DNA from: Siphonodentalium dalli
Taxonomy: Eukaryota > Mollusca > Scaphopoda > Gadilida > Siphonodentaliidae
Direction: 5' to 3'
Length of the DNA stretch: 64,000 nucleotides
NCBI GenBank assembly: GCA_032622095.1
Contig: CP136069.1
Coordinates: forward strand, 14,556,450-14,620,449
Part shown: positions 20,745 to 35,700 of the stretch, in pieces
Layout: the number at the start of each line of letters is the position of its first letter
How positions within the stretch are numbered: position 1 is the stretch's first letter
The notes under the pieces: generated by a model
What the model saw: only the letters and a program-made list of their open reading frames with translations
The model's database searches: none
Told to the model about the DNA's origin: nothing
Translations under genes and position numbers: made by a program

Positions 20745-23700
20745 CTGTTAGAAGAAAACATGTCGCGTTATACACAACTACATGCGTTAAGTTTATAAAT
20801 CTATATAGATATTCACGTATCTCTATGCAACTTATGTAAAACAGAAGACTATATCGATGGATATGTCAAAGGTACTCAATTCAATTCGATGGTCCCCATA
20901 TCATCAGATACCAACAACAACAACATTTTTTGAACTTCTGCTTCAGTTATCATAATTGATTAATTGCCCGAAAATAATGCTAATAACAGTCAACTCCAGT
21001 ATAACATTTACGAAAACGTGTTGTTTATCAACTTTTTGTTCATTTTAGAGTATCCATCTTCATCCGCAATTTGGTCCGAGAAAGTCGGCTGCAGGAGTAT
21101 TTGTCAGGCCGCCAAAAATTACATATGTCGGGAAATAATAAATTTCAAAAATAGATATCTGATCACTCTGAGCTTTGGTGAGTGGGTTCATCGACTCGAA
21201 TCAAATATTGTTTACCCACCCCCTCTCGTTAATTCGGATTGTGCACCTTTAAAATGTAGCATGTCACGTTACGCATATATTGGTTTTGGCCAAACGATAA
21301 GATCGTGGGTTTCAACCGACAGACATGGTTTATCCGAGTTGAGGGACAACTCCATGTGCCATATCGATCGTAACGTTTCGATAAGAACTGACAAATTGTT
21401 TTTGGAGCATACCTTAGAATTGAAAACATCATGCTGAGGACGTGCTGCTATGTTTCTGATACAGCCGCTAGTATCAGTAATCAAATGAGTACTGTATGCA
21501 ATTTCGTAGGGAGGGTTGGGAGGGGGTTGAAGTAATTGAATGAAGGTAGGTTATGTTTTTAATTTCGCGATTTTGGGTAACTACGTCCCCCAAAGCTGCA
21601 AACAATCTATTTTACTCCCGATATTTAGACATCAACCGTCACGATGTCACCAATACCCTTGGTCAATAAACTTTGTATTGGATAGAGCACCTCAACGAGT
21701 GTCTTCATAATTAACAAGGTGGCGTTAGTATTGATTGGAAGTTATTGACTGAATTCACGAGTGCGCATCATGAGTAAATATATTTAATAACTCCCTTCTT
21801 AGTTCTGAAGGCACGAATGAGATGATCTATCCAATTTAAACGATTCATGATTCACGATTATATGCGATTCATTATTCCCGACTCGCACTATATTCGCCAA
21901 CCCATATTTCCAACCCAGGATATTATCTCAGCCAATTTGATGAGGTATCGTTAGAAAGTTTATTTTCTGAGTATTTCTTGACATTCTTGACATTCAGTCA
22001 TGCCCAACAAGAACAGTACTGAGCTGGATATGGAAAGATAACATTTATTCTGAATAGCTGGTTTATGGTAAAAAATCTGAACATTTTAGTATCATTAAGT
22101 GGGAGGTCATGTGACCAATTTTGAACGGGAATTCCATGCTAATATCCACAGCAAAAGTTATATATGAAGCAGTTGTCTGGGCACTAAAGCAGTCATAGCA
22201 TGAAACAGACACAACATGTAACAGTATACTGGCGGCTGCGCTTGGTAAATGAATTTTTTTTATTTGCTATAAATTTATTTTTGAGAATGTTTTTCTGGAA
22301 TTACAACACTTGACATATTTAAACAAAAATCATCAATAAATCTTATACACAAACCTTGATAAATTTCAAATCAATGTTCATGAATTCTTCCTCAGCTTCC
22401 CTTGTTGGTTGCTGTAGTCACTTTAATTCGTGACTTTCATGATTCAATAGGTTGTACTCTTTTTCAGAGATGGAACAATGCCCTCAAAAACAACATACCA
22501 ATAACATTTATTAATTAGTATACACTGACAAGTGAACATCTTATTTTTAAACCACCACGGGGCTTGAAACACCACAGACTTGTGCTATATGTCAATATAT
22601 TTTCTAAATTGGCACTCGCATACTCGATCCGTAGCACTCGCATCGGGAAACAATTTCTATTTTGGAGAGTTCAATATCTGTGCTGTGTTCGACTTATTAT
22701 CATCTCGTAAAAAGACAATAGACTTATTTTCGTTCTCAATTTCTTATAATATCTGTTCAATTTCACTAACCAATTTACTTCCACAAACAATCAAGTTGAT
22801 AGGCCAAATTAAGCAACAATTATTTTTCTATTGCTGTAATTTCTCAGATATCATTCAATTAAATCGTTCTCACATTCCATTCCATTAAGTCTTGTTCCCA
22901 ATTCACTTACAATTACTTATTCTCTTTTACGGGATAAATGGCTCTCTTGATAGGCCAATTTAAGAAACAGTTTTGTTTCTATAGCTGTAATTTCTCAGAT
23001 ATCATTCACGATTCAATTAAGTCTTTCGTTTTGACAATGCAATTCTCGTCTTCAATTTGCCCAATTCCTACATACCAATCATTTGATAATGCAACTCTCG
23101 TTTTCAATTTGCCCAATTCCAACATATAATTCAATTATTCCATTCATCTTTAGTTATGACAAATCAATCACTGCTAATCTATTTACAAGATACACGGATA
23201 TCGGATTGACACACGGATATCCTCTTGCTTTAACCGCACAAGGGAGAGTTCTCCCTTTTCACAACTTGAATCATTGTTACAATGTGTCCAAGTAGCGACT
23301 ACCTTGGTTTGTTGGTTTTGAGAATGAAATTATCTGGGAACAACATTTATTTCCCTGAAGCGCAGGTACTATTTCCAGATTTCCAAAGGAATTTCAACAT
23401 TTTCAATTGTAATTGACATGTAATCGGCACGGCCTTATGTTTTCTTTGTCGCTCGTATACGTCCAACGAATATCAATGAACATTACTAGAGAATCGGATT
23501 TCGGCCCCTGTTTGGATAGATATGGTAGTTGTTTGGCGCAAATGTAACCATGCATATCGATAGTTACATAGTTTCTGAGTGATTCTTACGATTCGGCTTC
23601 GTAACTTTCGGTTTTATCGAAATCCATCATGTAGATGAACGAACAGCAGATTTTCACAACATGATGTTTCAAGGTGACCCATAATTGAGCATAAGGGTCG

Positions 23701-26700
23701 CAATAGAACCCATGTTACAAAGGTGACTTAATTTAAAACTCCTTAACACAAAAATAAGATCGCAACTAATGTTTTCAATCTTCTCGTCTTTCAGGTAAAT
23801 CATGCATGGACAACTTTCCACTGCATTCACAACTCAGACTGTCGAAAATGTTTGAGTAATTAACAGAACATTCAATTCAAAAACAGCATCACACCTGCTA
23901 GTGTGGTGCACTGATTATAAAACGACACATTTAACAGAACTGCTCTTTATTGCATTGGTGGCCTATTTGTCACTTGTAAGATTCGTTAGTTCCCAATTAC
24001 TAACTATTTACATTACATGGTTTTGACTTTTAGACGGACTTTCATTATACCACCTAACACAACTTTAGTTTGTTCCCTAATTTAGGACAACCAGTAAATG
24101 GAATTTAGACACTGTCGCCGATTGATTTTGGGTCATGAACCCCACATAAAACAATTTGGGATCCAAATTGGTTAACAATTTCCCCAAAACGCGAATTATA
24201 TTGATTGTGCCCAGTCCATTAAGCACAATATTCAGAGTATTCATTCATTAAATTATCCTTTATCAACACATGCACGATTAAAGCATGTCATACAACACGA
24301 ATACTAGTAAGCCAACCAAAACTAATCAAATGAAAAGACTGGAATTTGTCTCGTCGGTACAATCTGATCGTTAAACTGACAGGAGTTGTTTATGGTTAAT
24401 TTAAAATTCGTCACTGGACATATACTTAGTTATTTCATCTGTGTTATGTGTGTCATGGACAATTGGCCATTTCACATATTCAGAAGCTGGTTGATACTGA
24501 TCATTTAAAATCTCATTTATGGGTTCCTCGACATCCAAAATGGGTTCAGAATTACGTGCTCGTAATTTCCGATGAATATTGATCAAGGGTACATCCTCAC
24601 TTTTTGTGTCAGAGGAGTTGCTGACTTTTGCTTGTCTAAGGCGATTTCTCAGTTCACTCAGAGGTATAGAACTGTCTGTGGCACTGTCTCCAATAAGCCG
24701 TTGCACTCTATGCCGATCTATGATTTGGGTCATTGGATCTGTTTGTTCATTATCACTTGTCCTAATGTCAGAATTACTATCTGAGCAGACCAGCTGTTGT
24801 CTAGTTAGTGTTTTCTTTGGAATTTTCCATAAGTCTACCGAGGCTTGTCTCACATTGTGAGCATGTGCCTTATATGTTCGACCTGTAAGTTCATCTTTAA
24901 TAATAAATGAAACGGGCCCTTTTTGCTATAGAATCACGTGATATGGGGCCCAGTTTAATGACAACTTACCCGATGTCTGTCCAATCTTACGATATACTTT
25001 ATCACCAACATTATAAGTTACATCTGCTGTTTTAATTCGGTCTTTCTGTCGACGTTTAGCAATTTTCATGTGATGGTGAACAGCTCTAAAGCTCTATGCT
25101 GCGCTTGAAGAGTAATTTGATGAAATTGGTCACCCATATATTTTAACCTGGGAGCTAATATATTGTCCAAAGGCAAAACGGGTGGGTGTGAATACATTTA
25201 TTAAAACTTGAAGTATTTGAGGAATCTGAAATGTATGCATCCATGTGCTAATAGTACTTGTCCTAAAACCAGATCCCGCGTTCTCTGATTTCCCTCCATA
25301 ATTTTAGATATGCCATTTAGGATGGTTACGTTCATTCCAGCTGTTCGACTAAGTGGAATAAAAACTGGTTAAAATTAATTTTATTCCTAGATTTTAACAG
25401 ACTTCTTTAAAATGATTTGAAGTGAACTCCTTTGCATTGTCCCTCAAAATTTGAATGGGAACACTAAACCTTGAAATAATGTCTTCCAAAAGGCAATGAA
25501 TAATCAAGTCTGTGCTCTTACTTGTTATCGGCAATGATTCTATCAAATCACTATACAAACATAACCAAGTTAACACATATTTATTATTAGCTAATGTTAG
25601 CGGAAATGGTCCAGAAATGTCTATACTCCATTTTGCCCATTTGAAAGCTGGCATATCAGTGTTCTGTAATGGAGGTCGCAGTTTCACCGAATTTCAGGAT
25701 TTACAAATTACACACTTATCACAGTGTTAATATATACCCTTGTACATATTTTTAACTAATCCATGGCTCAAATTAATTCATTTGTTGCATATGTTATGTT
25801 TAGAATAAAAGGGCACATAAGTGGCCGGATTTAATGTAAAGTAACCCTTTAAGGTTCGCGACTGAATCATCATGATTAATCATTCGAAAGGATCGAGATA
25901 TGTTATTTCATCACAAAACCAACCATGGTACTGATTCAGTAGGGCACCCATTTTGAATCCTTGTGAATTATTATTTAGGAGATAAACATACCCTGTTGAG
26001 TTGTACATTCTGGGATTCGAGCATGAAAACAGTTTGTGAACGAGCCGACTTGCCGGCGAGTTCACAAACTGTTTTCATGCTCGAATCCCAGAATGTACAA
26101 CGAAACAGGGTACGTTTATCTCCATTGTAATTCAATCTACAAGGAATTTAAACTGTATAAAAAGTATCATTTAGTCATTTTCATGACACGAATCGAGACT
26201 TTCATTTCGCCGTTGTCACCGTGCACAAATCATTGAGTTTGTTCATTGCGTTACTCGGAACACTGCTCCGTAACCATTTCTTGTGGGGCGGGTTGGCTCG
26301 TTTCGCTACTCCGTTCTGCGCCGATGAAATTGTACCGTGCCACATTCAGATTTGATGCACGCTGAAGCGGCCGATGGACGGTATCTATAGACAACAACGC
26401 GCGGTTGTGCTCGTTTCGCTACTCGTTCTGCGCCGATGAAATTTGACCGTGCTACATTCAGATTTGATGCACGATTAAGCGGCCGATGTCGGTGAATCGA
26501 AAACGAAAGTTAGCCGCTCTCGGCCAATCAGAATGCTTGTTTTTAGTGACAAATACTCAATTGAATTACAATTTGGGTTATCCCTCTTTTGTCGATTTCA
26601 CAAAATCGCAGTATCCATATTATACTATTATAGTTGTCTGACCTGATAGTTAGATATCGAAAAGTCGAGCATGAATTATCTCTTCAAAATAACTATATCA

Positions 26701-29700
26701 CACAAATTATGATTCATGTATGATTTTGTCAATGTCACCAGCGAGAGAGTGGCACATGAACAATTCACGTGACAAAGTGAGTGCAAGAAAATTATTGGTC
26801 TCAGCGTGTCGTTAATCAAATGTTTGTGCTTTAAGTATGTCTGTCTGTCTGTCTGTCTCATCTTCTTGTTATTTGTTTGCTCAACAAAAAAATAATAATA
26901 AAAATTGCTACACTCTCGTTATTCTATTATAGACCGACTGTATCGTGGTTTTTGTTTTAAGCAAATCCAACATCTCATATCCAGGTATCATTATCTCAAT
27001 CGCAGGTTTATAAAGTAGCTACTGATATCTTACTTACTTGTGCCATGGCCCCAGGTCAGTAACAAGAGCGCCAAATCGTCCAGCATCTGGTGGGATTTCA
27101 TCGTTATATGATGAGCACCGTTAGTAGAACAGTCATCACGTGCGTCAGTCCATGTCTTCGGTGTGGCAGAGTACCGGATGCAGTAATCTTCGCCGGCCAG
27201 GGCATGTTTATAATATCCAAGAAGTGATGGGCAAGCTTGAGAAGGTCCTAGAACATAATAATCATGAGAAAGATGTTATAATCACTCAATACGCATGTAT
27301 ACATACGGACTGGTAAACTGCCCATAATGTATAAAGTCAAGGACGTGATAGTTGGGGTGTGCATCACACACCAACTTTGGTAAACATGTTCTGCTGAAAC
27401 AAATCGTCGGTTGGAGTCAAACATGTCGTAAAACAAATTCGCGGTCTTTTTAGACATTTTACATGAGAGACAAAAAGCCGATTATATTTTAATTGCTACA
27501 ATGCCAAGTATATGAGTGCCACCAATATATAGATACAAACTCCGCGCATCGACTTATTATGAACCCCACGAATTTGCAGCAGTAGAAAAAGAGACAAATG
27601 CAAAACTTAGTTGATACGACTTTTCTGAAAGAATTTTGTTTTCGCGGCTAAATTTTACGACGTTTTAAAATTTATACGACAAAATAGAATCAACATTTAT
27701 GCCTAAATGTTATAAAGTTACAATTTTACGACATTTTTCCAGTGAGTCGAGAATACAGTTAGTTTGGTGCCATTTTCGTTTTACCAAATCATACTCTTCA
27801 TAACCATGTATGGGGTTGTCGGCTTGTTGCATAATACATCACAGGCATTGACACTCGGTGTGAATTCACCATTAGAGTAATTTATTATTATTCTAAAGGT
27901 GCATTCACGCGGAGTGTCCAATGCATGTGAGTCCAGCCACTTTACTCCGACTTTATCTCTGATTTATCCCCAAAGCGGAGCAATATTATGCAATGGGAAC
28001 CGGACTATCTAGTAATGGATAACCTTTGGCTGAGTTGCCAGGGCACATATTGGAGGGATACACGCCATATATGGACGGGCGGATTGACGCGTGTTCGAAC
28101 GTGGACAAAAAATGTGTCCACAAATGAATTATATACATATAAAAGGGTTAAATTCATTTCAAGTTGTATACACTCACAATAAACGATTTCTGCGATTAAT
28201 GCATTCATTGTTGTCTACCTACTATACATGCATAAATCGAGAGCATATTTGCAATGGATATCCATTGTATATAATATATGTACACAAACTATTGATAGTG
28301 TACAAATGGGTTATATTGTTGATAATTACTGTACATGCCTCACATAAATGGATTAGTCACATTGCTTAATTGCACGGTTCATTTGTCTTACTGCCTGGTC
28401 AGCACTCTTCCACAAACACGAACATAGAGGATAATTTGCGACCAATTATTTGGGCTATATGACATACCATTGTGTAGAAGTGTTAGTTTGAACCATTGGA
28501 CACAACTGGTACTATCGTCTACACTATTGGTTGACACAACTCACAGGCGAATTAACCATTTACCCAACAGAACGGCCCTGTGCCAATGCATTCTCTTATA
28601 TATGCGAGTCGACCATAGGTCGCCTCGCATATATAAGAGAATGCATTGGCTTAACACATTAAAAATTATAAAATTGTTAAAGAATGCATTCTCTTATATA
28701 TGCGAGGCGACCTATGGTCGACTCGCATATATAAGAGAATGCATTGGCACAGGGCATAACTGTAACCATCACAATGTGGTCAATGAGCCGGTTCCAATGA
28801 TATCCATACCCAAGATAATTTAGGCTGTTGCAGCTTTATTTGGCCGGTTTTGGCCGGTTTGTTGGGTAAAGGGTTAATAGGATATGTGATCGGAAATGGC
28901 ACGAGTTTTTTTTATAAGACTAGTATGTAGCTATATATAACTATATGTAGACACATATAAACAATTTTTTCCTGTGTGAATTTGAATTGGAGACGGGGGT
29001 ATTCCGTAGTCACCTCGCATGAGTGTGTGTCTACAATGTCCTCAGAGCTGCCTCGTGTGTACAATAAAGTAAGTGGTCTGGTCAGCGCCACGCATTTAAT
29101 TCCAAAAGCTCACATTCAAATGGAGTAAAACACATATTGCACACCTGGTTGTTTGTGTAGGTTGTTTGTTTTATTCAGATGGTGAGCTAGGATGATAAGT
29201 ATTTTGTAGGATTGTTCTTGGGGAAAGTTCCAGATATACCAATTTGAAGTTGGAGTTATGCGGACAGACGCGAATGTATCATTCTAACGTCGATGCTCAC
29301 TTCAAATGGACATTCGCGTGCGTCTTGGTTCTTAACTCGCAGCGTAACGAGTTGCTGCCAACAGATCTTCTCTGGGGAAAATCTTGTATCGAGAAGATTG
29401 TACAGGAAGTTTTACAAAATATCTCGGACAAACCCAGTCACGCGTTGGTGGAAGAGACTGCGTTGGAGAATGGTCTTTGCAGAAAAACATGTTTCAGTTT
29501 AGTCTAGTGCTCTACTTGGGGACAATATGCCTAATGTCAATCCCATGCTCGTGTGGTCGTAAAACCTTAATTGTATGCTTCTCACCTGTTCCATATGCAA
29601 TACTACTATTGACTTATCCATTATGGGTATTTATGTTAGTTGAGTGCATCAGTACGTTGTGGAATCAGAAACATCATCGCATTTAAGCAGAATCTATATA

Positions 29701-32700
29701 ATCACATGAGGCATCTTATATACATATATGTCACGGTTATAATGCAACATAATTCAATCTAACATATAGTCTTATATTATCTATATACGATGAATAACTG
29801 TATTATATAACAACACTATTGTTTTTATACCATAAATTATGTCGAGTGTTGTATAATTATGTACTATCGGACAAAAGTCATAGGGACTTACTTCCGAAAA
29901 TTATGTTATGTTATGTTATGTTAACAGTTCACACCATATTGAGTTTTGGGAAGAACGATGCATTTGTGGATCTTGGTCATGGTCGTTGGAGGGCACAACT
30001 GTAACGACGAACGACCTGCTACCAAAAAGCATGTATTGCGAAAATGTTTCACAATGATCTCGATCGCTAATTATAGTTATTATACTTCCATGGTGTAACC
30101 AAGGAAGTATATTGTTTTTCTACTGCGGTCGTTTTCCGTTTATTTTGAAATACTCAGAAACTAATTGCAGTAGGAACGCGAAATCTCTATCGATTGTAGA
30201 CATCTAAGGTCTACTACAAATAAAGGTATCCGCATACCGGTCCAAGGTTTCTAGACGGAGTTATGGCCCTTTTACGATTATTTTTCATTATTATTTTTTT
30301 TATTATACTCCACACTTTTGCAACGCCTTAATATCTGAAAGTATGGGGAGTATCGAACTGAAAGTTTGTACGTATGTTGGGGTCAATGAGTTCTAACCTA
30401 TCGGCATACAATGAATATTGTCCGCGTTTACTCCGCGGAGTTATCTCCCTTTATATGAACAAATTTGATTTTATTATCTCGGAAATTATAAGGAGCAGAG
30501 CATCGAAAATTGGACCGTATGCACACCTCGATATGCTCTACTGCCCACGGGCATCAAAACGTGTGTCCGCGCTTTCCCTGAGGAGTTACCGCCCATAGTT
30601 GGAAAACCTCTATTTGATTGTACTCTGTTGTCCTCCCGTATCATTCCAGATAACTGCATTTGGTTTTCATAGTCGTGTTGACCGTTGTCAGCTTAGTCCG
30701 AGGAAGAAAATTTGACAAGGTTCGACATATATTTTTACACTGGGGTGGGGGCAAAATTTTCGCAAAAAAATGTTTTGATTGACATTCATCTATTTAAGTA
30801 TATGTACTTCCTGAACGAAAACAAACCCATAACGGAAAGGATTTTTTAAATCCGAGAAGAAATGCAAGAGTTACGGGCCCTAAAAGTTTGCAAAAAGGGC
30901 CCATGTGCTTGAAACCACATCTCCTCCGAAGATGTAAAAGTTTGGCTGTAATCTGATACGCCAATGCGTTCGGACTGAAGAGAGCACGAGGTGCGCCAAA
31001 TTTTGCCACTATCGGTTCAGTGTTGTGCGTCAGGGGAGGGGTGGTCCGTGGTACAATTTTTTATTCTTCTCCGAATCAGATGAAACTTGGAATATAACAT
31101 CTACAATAGCGGCCGATCTGGAAACTGAAAGAATTTCGAATTTCCATTGAAAACTGACAGAGGTACGGGTCCTCAAATTTAGCAATTTTGGGCCCATGTG
31201 CTTGAAACCACATCTTCTCCGAAGATGTAAACATTTGGCTATAACCTGATAGGCCAATGCGTGCGGTCTGGAGAGAGCACGAGGTGCGCCAAATTTTGCC
31301 AGTATTGGTTCAGTGTTGTGGGACAGGGGAGGGGTGGTCCGTGGTACCATTTGTTTTTATTCTTTTCCGAATCAGATGAAACTTGGAATATAAAATCTAC
31401 CATACACGTTGATCACAAAACTGAAAACAGGTCTTAAATCCGTTGGAAAATGGCGGAGATTTGGGCCCCCAAAGTTTGAATTTGGGCCCATATGCTTTCA
31501 AATAACCAAACTGTTATTCGTCTCCGACTCATATGACAGATATAACGTACAATCTCTGTGAGCAGACAATCACAATACTGAAAACAATTTAAAAATCCAT
31601 TAGAAAATAACGGAGTTACGGTCCATCAAAGTTCGCATTTTTGGCCTTGGTTGAAAATTTCCCAATCCCGTCACCCAATTTCGTGGCAGGGGTGGGGTCA
31701 CTTCCAAACACTTGAGATCAACCTATACATGTTAGGATAACATATAATCATCCTACTTCATATTTTCTGTCCATAAACTGCGATTCTTTCAGATCATGAT
31801 TTTCCCTATTATTATACTTCGTGACGGCGACCTGACCCTTGACCTTCAAAATGGTCAATTCAAGAGGGAAATTCAAGAGGGAAACATCCCGGACGAAGTC
31901 GGGTCCACCAGCTAGTCTACTATAAATTTTGGGACTTCTGTATTTCTGTCTGTCTGTGTGTTTAATAGCTATGGCCGGAAAACTGCCAGACGGATTTTGA
32001 CGAAATTTGATAACTAGGGGTAATTTTGTCCAGGCAGTGTTTTGGACGGGTCAAATTGTGACCACGACCTGACCTTGACATTCAAAATGGTCAATTAAAT
32101 GTCAAATCGCAGGCTTTTGACGGTATCGATTTTGATGAAATTTGTTATAATTAGCCCTAAAATATATCGCTACCAAATACAAATGAACTGATTGGCTGGG
32201 TGAATGGTGACTCAGACATAAACCTTTGGAATATATTTCTTATTTAGAAATGTCAATGCAAGTCCACCATCGGATCACAAAGCACCAATATGAATTCACA
32301 GGAAGAGGAACACACATATAAGCATAACACTCACATGGGATGGGATACCATGGAAGTATATCTGATTCCATGGAATCTGACCTCTAGTTATACTCTTCTT
32401 ATTGCGTTGAAGAATTACGAGGTGTGAAGAGTCTGAACATTATGACAATGAACCATACCCACACAGTTTGGTCGGAAGATCTTGCGTATAATGCAATTGA
32501 ATATCTATTGTGCCAGTGTAACGCTCGCAAATATATATATATATAGCAGCTCATATGTGTTGGATAAAAAATGCCATATTGTCTTCCACTGTCTAAGTGT
32601 CGCAGGAAATCTTTTAAGGACACTGTCAAAACGAAAAAGCCGTCTCAAAAGCTTTTCTATGTAGACTAACTAGTAAATAGGGAGATGTAAATCCCCCCTG

Positions 32701-35700
32701 AATGAATTGTTCCCGTTCCAATGGATACATGCAATGTATATGATATGCACACATTGACCAAGACATGACTTGCACATTTCTGATACATGTCATTGATGAT
32801 CCTAAGAGACCATGCAAGTTAGTTCAAATCAAACGTAAGCTTTTGATTCAGAGTATTATGCATATGATGCACCTTCCAATATAACACACGATTTCACGAC
32901 TCATCCAACATTTTCTGAAATCCATGGTGTAGTGTTACGAGTAAAGAGTTTGAAGAATATGTTCACCAGGACGTATTCAAAAAGTTTATATAACATTGAC
33001 ATAAAGCGTTATGATCCGGTAGCATGTTCTGGGGTTTTGGCTCTCTTGTGGATTAGGCTTATCAGTTAAGTTTTCATTGGCCTTATAATGGTTTTAAAAG
33101 TCAACATTGCCTTAAAGAAAAACACACACCAATGCATGTAGTGAGGTTGGAGAATATCTGATTTGTTTAGATAATATCTGGTCTTTGACACAGACTGCCA
33201 TTCCGTTAATCTCAAAGCGAATTGTATTACGATAATTGCAAATGAGGTCACAAATGACGTGACTAATATAGTCCATATGCGTGTGACTTAATATTGCATC
33301 CATATTAGCACCAATACGGAGTTTAACTTCGGGTTCATGACGGGCATTTGGTAGATAAAGATAATCGAAATACAGTTGCCAGCACTTGAGGACGGCACGT
33401 GGATCTCGGTACAATTGCTCACTAAGTATCATTTCACATGTTACACATACAGTCTTGTGATCAGAATTCGCCAGAAATAATCAGCGTTATTACTTGCTCG
33501 AAGTTCAATATCGGCGTATAAGTTATATTGGCACTGATATATTGTTAAGAACATCGAGCGACGATACTCGCGTGATTCCGTTATAGGCACAATGTGTTGG
33601 CCAACGGGCATCGTAAGACATTCCAGCAGCTGACACCCACGCTAATCCCTTCTTATTATCAGCACCGTAAAGAATGTTCAAGTCTGAATTCCAATAACGT
33701 TCCATAATATATTGTATATAAGGTTACACTATATGTATACGTGTTTGTCAATTGACTGCGGGTGAAGTTTTATATGGTGAATTACTTACAGGAGTCCTGA
33801 AGATGGAGTCAACATTTGGAGATGAGAAATGATTTGATGTACTGTGTGCACCGCCACACATCACTGCGCAGGTAGAACAACGTGGATCCACCAATACATC
33901 ACTATAATTGTGGTCGATACGTGGTGGGGATGATATTAGGGAGAATGGATTCAAAGTTAACTTCGATCAATTGTACGATTCTGTAAAAGTAGTTTGTGAC
34001 CATTCGCTTGCGATCGAAGAAGTCATAAAGAATATCACGACGACACGAGTGATCTTCTAAAATTATGTCATTTCTCAGAACTCCCATGATGAGCGTTAGT
34101 ATCGCACAAAACAATAACAGGCCCATGCAGAGATAACGTCATTGAAATAACATCTTCCAGCTCGGTGACACAATCTGTTTACACATCATCGTTATAATTC
34201 GTGTAATATGTATGTAAACATGTACAACATTAAATGCCCATTTAATTGTCAGTCACTGATTATTTTTGTATAGTGCCTTGATATACGGTCTTAATAACTA
34301 TCTATGACACAAACTATGATTACAATACTATAATTCATCTCCATTTGGAACGTCTGTGTCTCAGAAGGTGTCCATATATTAATAGGCAATAGCTGAATTC
34401 ATACATATATTGTCATTAATGCAGTGAACAAAGTTGTTAGTGAAACATCGGCCTTCCGTATTTATCTAAGTGCTAGAAGCCGCCTCGATAATTTGAACAC
34501 AAATCCTGGGTTAAACTGACAGCTTTATCAATGATATTTGCCCATGTAATCTTTCAATAAATAGGTTAACGCATAACTGACTGGAAGTTCATGGAATTCA
34601 TGGACCTTTGAGTGAGAAAATCGTAGTGAAAGGCTACCGGTCAATGGAACAAATCTACCCGTTTCAATTCGCTATCGCTTTATGTGCTGCATCATTGAAA
34701 GTACCCAAGTGACCGTGACAATGTTCACCGATTCACCCGTACCCGCTCCCGTCGGACGGGTATCGCAAACTCGCTATTAATTATTATTTCATTTAATCGT
34801 TTGTCGTCATTTGTCGTCATCTTCGTCACTCGTTGGTCGTCATTCGTCAGTGTGTTTGTCATCATTCGTTTTTCGTTGTTGGTCGTTCGTCGTCGGTCGT
34901 TTTTCGTCCTTGGTAGTTTGTCGTCGTGTTTGTCGTCGGTCGTTTGTCTTCACCCTTTGTTCGTTTGTCATTAGTCGTTTTTCTTCGTCTCAAAACAAGA
35001 CATTCAAATTTATTATGGAGGTTCGTAGTTAATAATACCAGTTGTAGTGATTATAACAGAGTGTAACTCTTCTGCTAACATATGGTATGGGTTACCTGAG
35101 CAGAAAACAGGTGAACGAAAAATAAGTTACACTTAATGTTGAAACCTGCAGGTCTGGGTCGATGTCTTTGTCGTCGGTCAATTTTCGTCGTCGGTCGTTC
35201 GACATCGTGCTTGTCATTGGCCGTTTGATTGTGTTTCGTCATCGCTTATCGTCGGTCATTTTTCGTCATCGGTCGGTATTTATCACCATTCTTGTCATTT
35301 GTTCGTCGGTCGTTTGTCATCGGTCGTTTTTTTACGTTAGATGTTTTTCGTCATTTGTCGGTTGTTTGTCGTTGTCATCCTCGTCATTCATCGGTCGTTT
35401 GTCGTCATTCGTCAGTCGGTTTTTTTGTCTTTGTCTTCGTCGGTCGTATGTTCACTTGTCGTCGGTCGTTTTCGTCGTCGTTTGTCATTGGTTGTCATCC
35501 TTGTCATTTGTTTGTCGTCTGTCGTTTTTCGTCGTTCGTCATTTGTTGGTTGTTTGTCATCCTCGTTATTTGTTTTTCAATTGGTGTGTTTGTCGTCTGT
35601 CGTTTTTCTTCGTCAGTTGTTCATCATCGATCGTTTGTCCTCGTCCTTCAATTGCTTCATTCGTTGGTTGTTTTTCGTCGTCGGTTGTTCTTCCCTTATC

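Noticed and set aside
20964-21437. 157-codon plus-strand ORF
   Set aside because: It overlaps dispersed repeat R2, shows no domain, and an equally long frame exists on the other strand.
28470-28823. 117-codon ORF with repeated RVDHRSPRIYKRMH-like peptides (also 60654-60882)
   Set aside because: It reads through the MITE hairpins; both strands give the same peptide because the DNA is palindromic.
29244-29507. Helix-turn-helix or transposase-like reading frame
   Set aside because: A faint resemblance to an HTH spacing was noticed, but three overlapping frames are equally open and no catalytic motif follows.
30081-32360. A 2.3-kb DNA transposon bounded by inverted TATACTTCCATGGT / ACCATGGAAGTATA
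   Set aside because: The right copy is part of a Helitron-type terminal hairpin and the left copy forms its own local hairpin, so the pairing is likely coincidental.
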